This document shows positions 10,228 to 18,957 of a stretch of 64,000 nt of DNA, piece by piece. The DNA is from Mesostigma viride. Taxonomy: Eukaryota; Streptophyta; Mesostigmatophyceae; Mesostigmatales; Mesostigmataceae. Both the position numbers and the translations under genes were made by a program. The stretch lies in contig RPFO01000842.1 of assembly GCA_009746045.1 (NCBI GenBank), positions 97,501 through 161,500 on the forward strand. Reading direction: 5' to 3'. The first letter of the stretch is position 1. Each line of letters begins with the position of its first letter. The notes below the pieces were generated by a model. That model saw only the letters and a program-made list of their open reading frames with translations, had not been told where the DNA came from and ran no database searches.

Positions 10228-11929
10228 CGCCGGAACCGAAGGTCACAAATTTCACGTGCACGGTGCGCGCACCCCTTGCGGAAGTGGCCATGGCGACTGC
10301 GTTCAGGCGAAACTACCACACTAGGGCAGGCGAAATGCAAAAATTTTACTCGAATCTAAAAGGCGATGAGTTTGTGATGTTAGTTTGTGGTGGAAATAAG
10401 CTGGTTTACAATATCGCTGTTGTTTTTTTATGCCATCGGCATGGGGGGTAATCTGAAGTTTTTGGTCGCGCGGAATGAAACAGAATTCATGATAGCGGCT
10501 GTAAAATCGCGTCGTTCTGACCGTGAAGCAGGCATTAATATCGGTTGCATCGAACTCTAAACCGATCTGGTGCTTTTCGCCAGATTTTCGGCCATTATCG
10601 GTAAGTAATTGTTCAGACCTGCGCAGTGCGTGTCTGACCTGTCCATGGAAGAACGGCTGTTGTTGCACGCCTGGGCGAGGGATTTACGAGGGCAAGGTAC
10701 AGATTTGTCGTGAATGTTATCTGCTATCAGCGCTTTCTTCTCTGAGCTCATCGTTCGAGGTTTTTTGCGTTCTTTTGGGGCAGTTTCTGCCAGCTAGCTC
10801 GCCGTCGCTTGCCGTTGTGTTGTCGAATACCTGGCAGCTTTATATTGTTTTCGTTGATGTCGTGATCAGGGCCGCTTCAGTCGCAGCCTATAGCTCTTCG
10901 GGAAGGTATAGGGAATTTCATAAAACGTGTTCTGGCAAGGATGTTGTGCGTATGGACGCTTCTTGTTGTTTGAGAGTGACGCACCCTCTCTTCGCAGGCC
11001 GCAGCGGCATCACAGCGCTCATGCGCTGAAGGGCCGCCAATGGTTTCTTTGCATTTTATCGTGCAGGGATGGAAGTGTTATAGTGAAGATGATGTTGGAG
11101 ATATTGCATTTGTGTGACTGCATGTAGATAGCTGGCACCAATGGTTGTCTGAGCTTTCCTTTGTTATGATGATGTGACAAGACTACAATGTGCTGAGCCA
11201 ACCATGGTTGACATGCATGACTGCATGCAAGCTATATATACCATGTTCCTACTTGGTTCCTTGCCCTCCATAGTCCCAGTTTGTCATCCATGCCGGGGAG
11301 GACAGTTTAGGAGGTGTTGTTGTGTTGATTAGCTTGGTTTGCATCAACCTTACACTCTAACCTGGGAGAACATAGGAAATGCTGCTTAGGCATGTTAGGG
11401 CTACCATCGTCAAGGCTATGCACATATTTACAAGGCTGGCCATGCTGGAGGGATGATGAAGACGTATGAGGTGCGTGGCCACCCCTTTGTACTTTGTAAA
11501 CATACTCAGCATGGTTTTGGTGCATGTTGGATGGCATATGAAGTGGCACAGTGGGGTTACTAACTTACTGAGTGGTCCTTAGCGCCTTGTCAGGTGGTCA
11601 TATCGGAAACCCATCAACTTGGGTAGTTCTTGTCACAATGACCCCCCACATTGAGCATGCGTTGCCGTCAGCGTGCAAGAGTTAATTATGTGTGATTTGG
11701 TCAGTTTGCAGGTGTCTTTGATGAAGAAGGAGGTGCTAGTGTGGCTGAATGGTTACTCTAATTTCCTTGCAGTGTCTACATGGGTGGCCGTCTTGGAATG
11801 GTTGTAACTTGGGCAGTTCTTGTCAGAACGTCGTCAAACCTTGAACATAGGAGGTACCATATGTGCAGAGGATGGTAGTATGTGGTTTGGCCAGTTTTCA
11901 CCTGGCTTGGATGTATAAAGGGGTGTTAG

Positions 11930-13262
11930 TGTTACGTCCCTGCCCTTTTGGCCGGACGTAACAATGGAATAAATTACTAAGGCTGTTTGGTCTATTGAAC
12001 TTGGGTTTTACGGACCTTGGCTATTGTGTGAATTGGACTAGTTATTTTGGTCCTAGGTTGTCCTTTTAGGGGCCGGCGCTGTGGCGCCGCGCCGGTTCTG
12101 AGTCTGTCAGTGGTTCTAGGCGTGGATCCTATAGTTGAGGGTCGATGTCGGCCCGGATCCTACGTGGAATGAGTGACTCGGATTGTTCTAAGGAAATTGG
12201 CGTGTATCTGCGCCGCAACCAACCTAGGTTAAATTGGTCCAAGGACGAGAGTCTCGTCCTCTTGGTTTGATGAATGATAAGTGCGAATACGCCTACACAT
12301 TAAACCTGGGGCAACTATCCATTTGTAATTGGTATTGCTAGCCATTATAAGTGTGTATTAATTAGCTTGGCATCAAGTCGCGGTGCCAGATATCTCACGA
12401 CCCCAGTCGTGAAGCGCAATCTGCATTAGGCCACCTTGAATCTTCCTAATTCCGGCATGGTAGATCTTTCGCTACGTAGCTCAGGCTAGGAGTGTCTGGG
12501 CTGGGACGTAACACTGGTTATCGGAGGAAATGTGCTGGAATTAAAGGTTAGCTAACTCTCGCGGAGAGGGTTAGTGAGCCAATTAGGATACCAAGACGAA
12601 GCTTGGCGTAGGTAGAGGTTCCGGAATTCAACGATTGCTGTCAGGCCGGCGGCCAGCCCGTAAAGGGATTCAACGACGACCTAGCAGCAAGCGGCCAGTC
12701 TGGGATACTCGGCGGGGCTAGCAATAGTCCTGTGGTGAGGTACGTGCTGTCAACTATAGCGTTCAGCCCTCCTGTTTTCAACGACACCTAGTGGCGGCCA
12801 GGGCTTGCCTTCAACGACACCGCTGTGGCGCCGCGCCGGTTCTGAGTCTGTCAGTGGTTCTAGGCGTGGATCCTATATAGTTGAGGGTCGATGTCGGCCC
12901 GGATCCTACGTGGAATGAGTGACTCGGATTGTTCTAAGGAAATTGGCGTGTATCTGCGCCGCAACCAACCTAGGTTAAACTGGTCCAAGGACGAGAGTCT
13001 CGTCCTCTTGGTTTGATGAATGATAAGTGCGAATACGCCTACACATTAAACCTGGGGCAACTATCCACCATTTGTAATTGGTATTGCTAGCCATTATAAG
13101 TGTGTATTAATTAGCTTGGCATCAAGTCGCGGTGCCAGATATCTCACGACCCCAGTCGTGAAGCGCAATCTGCATTAGGCCACCTTGAATCTTCCTAATT
13201 CCGGCATGGTAGATCTTTCGCTACGTAGCTCAGGCTAGGAGTGTCTGGGCTGGGACGTAACA
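11930..13262. mobile_element. Miniature LTR retroelement (TRIM-like) nested in D2
   Basis: The left LTR is 11930-12513 (584 bp). It starts TGTTACGTCCC and ends GGGACGTAACA, a perfect 11-bp inverted terminus with canonical TG...CA. The right LTR (12821-13262) lacks the first 147 bp. A 5-bp duplication GTTAG flanks it (11925-11929 and 13263-13267). One base after the left LTR comes TGGTTATCGGAG, close to a primer-binding site for initiator-Met tRNA. The 307-bp interior has no coding capacity, so the element depends on proteins from elsewhere. Orientation is taken as plus from the binding-site position. Confidence 0.85.
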
Positions 13263-13807
13263 GTTAGTGTGGTTAAATACTAGCTAAAACCTCCATCAGC
13301 GTCATCACAGGCGGCAAACTAGGAATATCCATCAACTAGGGCTGCGCTTGTCAGAATGACCTGAAAATTTGGGGCTGCATGTCCCCCAACCTCTAGTATT
13401 TGGGAATATATGATTTGGCACTATTCCATGTGTGTATGATTTGATTTATTTTTTTTGGTGAAAAAAAGTACCCTTTTTGCGGGAAAATCCATCAATGTGT
13501 CTAAACATGATGATTCTGTGCTCAAAATTAGGCAGACTTTCTCAAAAGTCAGGGAACTATATGGGAATATATGATTTGGTCCCAATATGTTTGCCCGCTG
13601 CCCTAGGAAAAATGTGACTAAAATAGCGTCTTTTTCTATTTTTAGCACGTTACCGGTGTATGGTGGGGGCTAGTACCCCCCCCAAGTGGCTGGAAATTTT
13701 TTTTTTATTCATATTTATGGTCCCCAATCATCATTGGATTTTTAGCACATGCATAGGTATGGTTTCCAGAAAAGTGCCCTTTAATTAGGGGTGTCCCCTC
13801 CCCTTAA

Positions 13808-14478
13808 ATTAAATTATAACATGCCTCCGTTGGGAGATCATGTAGGCTGTAGCACATATTCCATGATGATGGATGGGTGGGGTGGAGGAAGCCGCGTCAG
13901 TAATCGAACTATCCTAACTCTAAGCTATCTATAGACTATAGTCTAGAAAATTCTAACTACACTACTCATCAAAACTCCTCCCGCTTGCATGGGGGAGGGG
14001 GCTTGCCCACAGGGTCGGGCGTGTGATGAGCCTTGAGATTCTTCTACCACCGCGTCTTGTCCTGCATGGCAGTCCAAAGACAGGAGAGAGAGTGGATGCG
14101 GTTCTCAAACTGGGCTGGGACCACTAGGTCGTCCAGCAACATCTGGATGTAGTTCGTGACAGGTTTCCCTACCCTTTGGGGAATGCCCTTGGGGCCAGGC
14201 CAGGTCAGAATGTGTCGCCCTGGCTGGCCAAGCCGCTGGGGGCCTGCCAGACCAAGGGCGGTGTCGACCTGGCTGGTGCGAGCAAGGTGTCCTACAAATG
14301 CTATATCCTACGCTGCCTAATCTCGTCCGAAATACGAGGCATACCATGATACTGATGACGGGCGCTCGGAAAACCCTACGTTAAGGACCTGTCGGAGCAT
14401 CCTGTAAACCGTGCCGTTGAGCCTAGCTGCCAGTTTGGGTGTGATTGTCCACGCCTCGGCGCCATACTCCTTGATACT
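13808..14478 (-). mobile_element. LINE-L body (ORF2 C-terminus and 3' UTR)
   Basis: 5'-truncated LINE in minus orientation. The full insertion spans 9954-14478, with D2 sitting in its tail. It starts at 14478 within ORF2 and ends with a UTR holding GGAATATGTGCTAC, the stem-loop CTCCCAACGGAG and the AAATT tail. The target duplication GGTGCGAGCTA lies at 9943-9953 and 14480-14490. Confidence 0.85.
13969..14478 (-). pseudogene. LINE-L ORF2 C-terminal region
   Basis: From 14478 the minus strand reads SIKEYGAEAWTITPKLAARL, the conserved post-RT YGxExWT motif of LINE ORF2. It continues with RMLRQVL, the VGHLARTSQVDTALGLAGP block, PGRHILTWPGPK, and a tail ending VGKPPPPCKREEF at the stop (13969-13971). 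Frame changes occur near 14290-14330, and an in-frame TAG follows the KTRW motif. Related pieces lie at 18540-18690 and 24760-24790. Function by family: the C-terminal part of the LINE endonuclease/reverse transcriptase protein, beyond the RT domain. Nonfunctional here. Confidence 0.8.
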
Positions 14479-14882
14479 CGGTGCGAGCTAATTAATTAAT
14501 TAATTAATTAATTAATTATCAACATCACTCCGTTGGGAGTAGATGTAGCACATAGCCCTGAGAAGGGGCATATGGCTTTTAATACATTCTAGGCTACTTC
14601 ATGCAAGGGTGGGAATGTAAGCTACCCCTGCTCTAGGTGCACCAAGGCACCTGCACCCTCATGGTCTATCACGCTATGCCCGGGTAAGGGGGGAGCATGC
14701 CTGTGAGGGAGGAAGATCATCATGGCTATACAAGAGCTAGGACATGGCTTCTCGACAGAGAGCATCTCTCTGCATGGCATAGCATGGCTAATTTCTTAAT
14801 GCAACATCCATGGGGGTCCCATTATAGACAAAGCATGGCTAAATGTTGAAGGCATCATCCATGGGGGCCATTATGGGCGCAC

Positions 14883-16462
14883 ATGCGCGTGGGTCGTATG
14901 CCTCGCTTCTCGAGATGTGCAAGCAACTCTTCCATCAGGGCCGCCTCACCGATGCTTTCCAGAGACGCACCCACAACTTCGACGAAATCCTCACATGCCG
15001 CCGCCCCAACCTTCAGATTCGCGTCCTTTTCTCCCTCCTCGGCCGCTCCCTCGAGGAGCTTTGGCCCCCAAAGCCCCTCACCACCACCTTAACCGAATCC
15101 TCCATCCGCTCACTCCTCAAGGAGGCCCTCGAGCAGCACGTGGCCCCCATCGCAGCAGATGTGGCGGTCATGGGCAGCACGTTGGCTGCCGAGCTCCCCC
15201 TCCTCTCCACCGCCACCTCCACCATCTCCACCGCCACCTCCACCCTCCTCGCCTCCTCCACCGCCACCACCTCCACCTCCGCCGCCATCACCGGCCCCAG
15301 CTCCGTGACATCGACCAGCGTCTTAAGGACAACGCCATTGCTATCGAGGTTCTGCAGAACACCGCCGGCCTCACCGCCCAGGCGGTGAAGGACATTGCCG
15401 CCAAGCCAGCCTCGGCTGGCCTGGCCGGCGATGCTCCTCCCATCACCACCTGGGCGGACATGCATGCTTAAGCAACATACCACCTCCACCACCTCCGCCG
15501 TCGCAGCCCAGCTTCAACGGCAGACGCTTGACCTCCGCGAGGAGGCCGAGCTCGCCAAGCGCAGCCTCAACGTCATTGTCAAGAACTTCAAGATGGAGGA
15601 AGGTGAGAATTCCGAGAAGCTTTTGCGTGCGTTTGAGAGAGAAATCCTTGGTCGCATGGGCCTTAACGGTGAGATAGAGCTGGCTGCCCACCGCCTTCCC
15701 CGCGCGCGGGGTAAGGCAGGGCCGCCCCCGCTCCTCCTCACCTTTAAGACCCCGGCGGACAAGATTTCTTTTCTCAGACGCCGCAAGCGGCTCGAGAAGA
15801 CTCTCTTCACCCTTGATGACGACTTGACCCTGGCGCAGCAACAACGGCGACGGGAGCTATGGCCGACCTACCTCCAGCCCCGGCAGACCAAGGTGGGGCA
15901 GCCGGTGTACTGGAAGGGGGCGGCCATCTACGTCGGCCACAAGCCCTGGCAGGCGACCCCCCCCCGGCCCCCCGCGGCCCCAGCGACTCCAGACGCCCCA
16001 GCTTAGGGGAATACAGCAGTAGTAGTGCAGAATAGATAGACCGTGGCCATGTACATGTACGCCTCCTAGAGGCACTATCCTAGCTAAGCCCCGCGCTTTA
16101 TTTAATCATGTACATGTGTGCCTATGATGTGCCACACTCCAGACGATGCCTAGCCTTATTTAGTAATGTTGTGCCCATGCAGGGAGTCACTCTCTGCTGA
16201 GAAGCCATGCCATAGCTCTTGTATACTAAGCCATGATGATCTTCCCCCTCACAGGCATGCTCCCCCCTTACCCGGGCATAGCGTGATAGACCATGAGGGT
16301 GCGGGTGCCCTGGTGCACCTAGAGCAAGTGTTGTTTACATTCCCACCCTTGCAGGAAGTAGCTTAGAATGTATTATAGGCTCATATGCCCCATCTCAGGG
16401 CTATGTGCTACATATACTCCCAACGGAGTTATGTTCCTAATTAATTAATTAATGCGCGTGGG
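14883..16462 (+). mobile_element. Half-LINE copy B nested in copy C, 11-bp TSD
   Basis: The insert 14894-16451 lies in plus orientation between perfect ATGCGCGTGGG duplications (14883-14893, 16452-16462). It contains a 5'-truncated ORF1, a 3' UTR of about 430 bp with the stem-loop ACTCCCAACGGAGT, and an AATT tail (16437-16451). There is no ORF2. One of the cleanest retrotransposition footprints in the window. Confidence 0.93.
14894..16006 (+). pseudogene. L1 ORF1p-like protein, copy B
   Basis: The reading begins inside the N-terminal region (YASLLEMCKQLF). It passes an Ala/Thr/Ser-rich low-complexity stretch and a coiled coil (RDIDQRLKDNAIAIEVL) that lies in another frame, then returns to the first frame for the second coil (LQRQTLDLREEAELAKRS). 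Next come the RRM-like domain, starting SLNVIVKNF with a second core strand at LLLTFKTPADKISFL, and the C-terminal domain with FTLDDDLTLAQQQRR and KPW, ending at TAG (16004-16006). Two compensating frameshifts near 15300 and 15465 make it a pseudogene, but the RRM and C-terminal domain are intact for about 180 residues. Confidence 0.78.
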
Positions 16463-16534
16463 CCACATGCTAGGCTAAGCCTTACTAATCTACACTACTG
16501 GTATATATATTCCTAGTCTGAGGCACCTCTTCGT

Positions 16535-17617
16535 TCACCTGGCAGGAGGGGGCTGCCAGGGCTTGTGGTCAACGTGGATGACCGCCCCCCTCCAGTATAC
16601 CGGCTTCCCCCTTGCGCTCTGCCGGAGCTGAAGGTAGGTCGGCCATAGCTCGCGTCGCCGTTGTTGCTGGGCCAGGGTCAAGTCGTCGTCCAGCGTGAAG
16701 CGAGTCTCCGAGAGCTTCTTGCGGCATTTAAGGAACGCCAGCTTGTCCGCCATGTACTTAAAGGTGAGGAGCACGGGTGCCGGGCCAGCCTTCCCCCGCG
16801 CGCGGGGGAGGCGGACAGCCGACATGTCCAGCTCACCAGTGAGTAACATGGGGGCAAGAATGGCGCGCTTAAATGCCTCAAGAAGGCTCGTGGAGGTCTC
16901 ACCTGCCTGCTGGTCGAAGTGCTTGACGATGACATTGTGGCTGCGCCGCGCGATGTCGGCTTCCTCGCGAAGGTCGAGGGCTTGTTGCTTGAGTTGTGCC
17001 GAGATGGCGGAGGTGGTGGAGGTGGTGTGCTGCTTAAGCAAGTCCGCCCAGGTGGAGGGAGCATCGCCGGCCGGGCCAGCAGGCGCCGGCTGGGCGGCGA
17101 TGTCCTTCACCGCCTGGGCGGTGAGGCCGGCGGTGTCATGCAAGCTCTCAAGGGCGTTGGCGGTGGCTTGAAGGCGGTGGTCGAGGTCGAGGAGCTGGGC
17201 TTTGATGTCGGCAGTGGAGGCGGAAATGGCAGTGGAGGTGGAGGCGGCGGCGGTGGAAATGTGAGGAAGTTCAGCAGTCAGCGTGCCGCCGATTGCTGCT
17301 ATGTCGGCAGCAAGGGGGGTCACGTGCTGCTGAAAGGCTTCCGTGAGGATGGAACGGAATGCGGGGGCGGAGATGGATGGAGCCCAGATCTCGCCGTCAG
17401 ACTTCTGGAGAAGAGAGTTGAGGACGGCGTGTTGGAGTTGGGCCGGGGCGGGGACACCCGAACATCTGGCTGATGTTGTGCCAGCGTCGGCCGTCGTCGA
17501 CGAGGAGGCGTCCAGTGGCGTGGAGATGGAGGCACAGGTCGTAAAGCGAGGCGTAGTCCCCGAAGAAGATGTGATGCATAGCATCACTCGGAGAAATGGT
17601 GGTCCAGTCGTAATCAT
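16535..17617 (-). CDS. L1 ORF1p-like protein, copy C (best preserved)
   Basis: A 360-codon minus-strand frame. The first 50 or so residues are out of frame: the true N-terminal piece (FFGDYASLYDLCLHLHATGR) lies in the frame starting at 17579, so there is a shift near 17450. The rest is continuous. It has a coiled coil around QLLDLDHRLQATANALESL, a Pro/Ala linker, a second coil (QLKQQALDLREEADIARRS), and an RRM-like fold with core strands NVIVKHF and PVLLTFKYMADKLAFL. The basic C-terminal domain has LTLAQQQRRRELW, YWRG and KPW. This is the L1 ORF1p architecture, an RNA chaperone that packages LINE RNA. It is followed directly by UTR, not by ORF2. Probably not translated intact. Confidence 0.78.
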   Translation of the reverse strand: MITTGPPFLRVMLCITSSSGTTPRFTTCASISTPLDASSSTTADAGTTSARCSGVPAPAQLQHAVLNSLLQKSDGEIWAPSISAPAFRSILTEAFQQHVTPLAADIAAIGGTLTAELPHISTAAASTSTAISASTADIKAQLLDLDHRLQATANALESLHDTAGLTAQAVKDIAAQPAPAGPAGDAPSTWADLLKQHTTSTTSAISAQLKQQALDLREEADIARRSHNVIVKHFDQQAGETSTSLLEAFKRAILAPMLLTGELDMSAVRLPRARGKAGPAPVLLTFKYMADKLAFLKCRKKLSETRFTLDDDLTLAQQQRRRELWPTYLQLRQSARGKPVYWRGAVIHVDHKPWQPPPAR

Positions 17618-17657
17618 CGACCTGGAAAGGTTGGGGCCGAAAGCGCGGTGCGAGCTA

Positions 17658-17975
17658 AGTGCCCTACTAACTGCAGGCGCCGCTGCTTGATGGTGCTGGT
17701 GATATATGGTATGCCGAGGTTCAGGTCCTCATGGCGCGAACATGGGCAGCATATAGCCTACACGGAAAATGGATCGCAGCATCATTGTTGGTGACCGCGC
17801 CGTCCAGCTTTCTGGCCAGGTCGGCGGTGAGGGTCCACGTCTCGGCCCCATACGTAAGAACAGGGACGGACGACAGATCCTGTTTCTCTATCGATCTTGC
17901 CCAAGGGCTTGCGCCACAGGGCCCGGTATTGGCGTAAAGCGTGTTTTTAATTTGGTATAGTCTCACCATTAATTA
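17658..17975 (-). pseudogene. LINE-R ORF2 fragment (5' part)
   Basis: On the minus strand the motif VLTYGAETWTLTADLARKLD (17868-17809) is the YGxETWT block found after the RT domain of LINE ORF2. A frame change then gives LNLGIPYITSTIKQRRLQLV, then GHLART, at which point half-LINE C is inserted. The coding sequence resumes at 9953. Upstream of 17975 the homology fades into an AT-rich half-LINE 3' end (17965-18045). Broken by at least two frameshifts. Confidence 0.75.
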
Positions 17976-18539
17976 TAAAAACATCCATTAATTGACACAT
18001 TTCCTTGGGGAGTATATGTAACACATATCTCAGTCACGTGTCTATTAATTATTTAATTAATTAATTAATCTCAGTCACAGATCATCAGGTAGACACATCC
18101 GATAGACTAGATGGCACCAAACCCGCCCAGCCTGGGCGATATGTCCTCACCTGGCGTGCCCCATGCAGGCCGCGCGCGGCAGGGCCGCCACCCGTGGACT
18201 TTTCGTGATAGACTCGGCATGGACATGTGCTACACTAGCTAGACGCGACGGGCTCACGCCCGGGCAGCCTCCTAGCTGGTTTGTCTGTAATATGGAGGCA
18301 GATGGTACGCAAGGATAGATGGCAAGTAGTGATGAAGGAGACCACCCCCAAGTCTGTGGGGGCTCCGCGTGTGACCGCGTATGGCATTCATAGCGATTCG
18401 GGCCGCGGTGCCCACACCCAGGCTGTAACTAGGACCTAGATAGCTTACACCATCCATTCCATCCCTTGTTCCCCTCCCACTGAGGACTTATGCTCACGTG
18501 ACGCAGTCACGGTGTCTATTAATTAATTAATGAATTAAT
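17976..18539. other. Mosaic of AT-tail fragments and unassigned repeat DNA
   Basis: 17976-18045 resembles the half-LINE 3' end in reverse: TTGGGGAGTATATGTAACAC against TTGGGAGTATATGTAGCAC in copies B and C. AATT-type tracts at 18042-18068 and 18518-18540 are each next to CTCAGTCA, suggesting further small insertions. The stretch 18100-18480 between them is GC-richer, and I recognise no protein in it. Confidence 0.5.
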
Positions 18540-18690
18540 ATCTCAGTCAGGTCGACACCGACCTCGGTCTGCACCGGCCCTCATGCGCGGCTTGGCCAGC
18601 CCGGGCGGCACATCGTGACCTGGCCTGGCCCCAAGGACATTCCTAGAAAGATGGGTCAAAACCTGCCATATGATCTTCCACACTATGTCC
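18540..18690 (+). pseudogene. LINE-L-type ORF2 fragment
   Basis: In plus orientation it reads VDTDLGL, a frame change, then GLASPGGHIVTWPGPKDIPR. This parallels VDTALGLAGP and GRHILTWPGPKGIPQR of LINE-L at 14150-14290. It then runs into half-LINE UTR sequence. About 150 bp of recognisable homology; no intact frame. Confidence 0.65.
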
Positions 18691-18826
18691 GCACCTTAGT
18701 AGGTGCTGGAAAACATAGTGGTGCTCGTGCACTTTGTGCACCCAGAGCAGGTGTAGTTTACACGTACCCTACCTTAATTGCAGGAAGTAGCCCAGAATGT
18801 ATTCATTTAAAGCCATATATATATTA
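18691..18826 (+). mobile_element. Half-LINE 3' UTR, left part (landing site of the R2-like element)
   Basis: Contains the UTR blocks GTGCACCCAGAGCAGGTGTA and CAGGAAGTAGCCCAGAATGT seen at 6700-6750 and 16310-16375. The continuation of the same UTR (ATGCCCCTTCTCAGGGATAT to ACTCCCAACGGA and an AT-rich tail) lies at 24451-24535. The R2-like element therefore split one half-LINE UTR. Confidence 0.75.
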
Positions 18827-18957
18827 AAAATATAATTACTTACAGCAGAGTGAAATCACTCAAACCAAAGCAAACGCCCAGCTATAAACCTATATACAGA
18901 GCCATGTCAAAGCTCTATACTACGATAAGACCAATGGAAACGCCTAACGGGAGGAAC

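Larger units (their letters stand above)
10182..13807 (+). mobile_element. TTAA-flanked DNA transposon D2
   Basis: The element is bounded by TTAA at 10182-10185 and 13804-13807. The TIR GGGGACGGGACACCC on the left matches GGGGAGGGGACACCC read inward from the right (one mismatch in 15). Homologous to D1 over the left 1.5 kb and the last 200 bp. It contains a miniature LTR element (11930-13262), which explains most of its extra length. An ATG at 10290 opens MATAFRRNYHTRAGEMQKFY, possibly the first transposase exon; the same start in D1 is broken by a stop after nine codons. No catalytic domain was recognised, and the PHD exon of D1 is absent. Confidence 0.85.
14479..17657 (-). mobile_element. 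Half-LINE copy C with 12-bp TSD, interrupted by copy B
   Basis: Minus-oriented ORF1-only element 14491-17645, flanked by CGGTGCGAGCTA at 14479-14490 and 17646-17657. In element order it holds ORF1 (17617-16535), the start of the UTR (16534-16463), then copy B, then the rest of the UTR (14882-14515) and the AATT tail. Excising B and one ATGCGCGTGGG restores the UTR as it appears in copy A near 6420-6450. The element is 5'-truncated at 17645. Confidence 0.9.
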
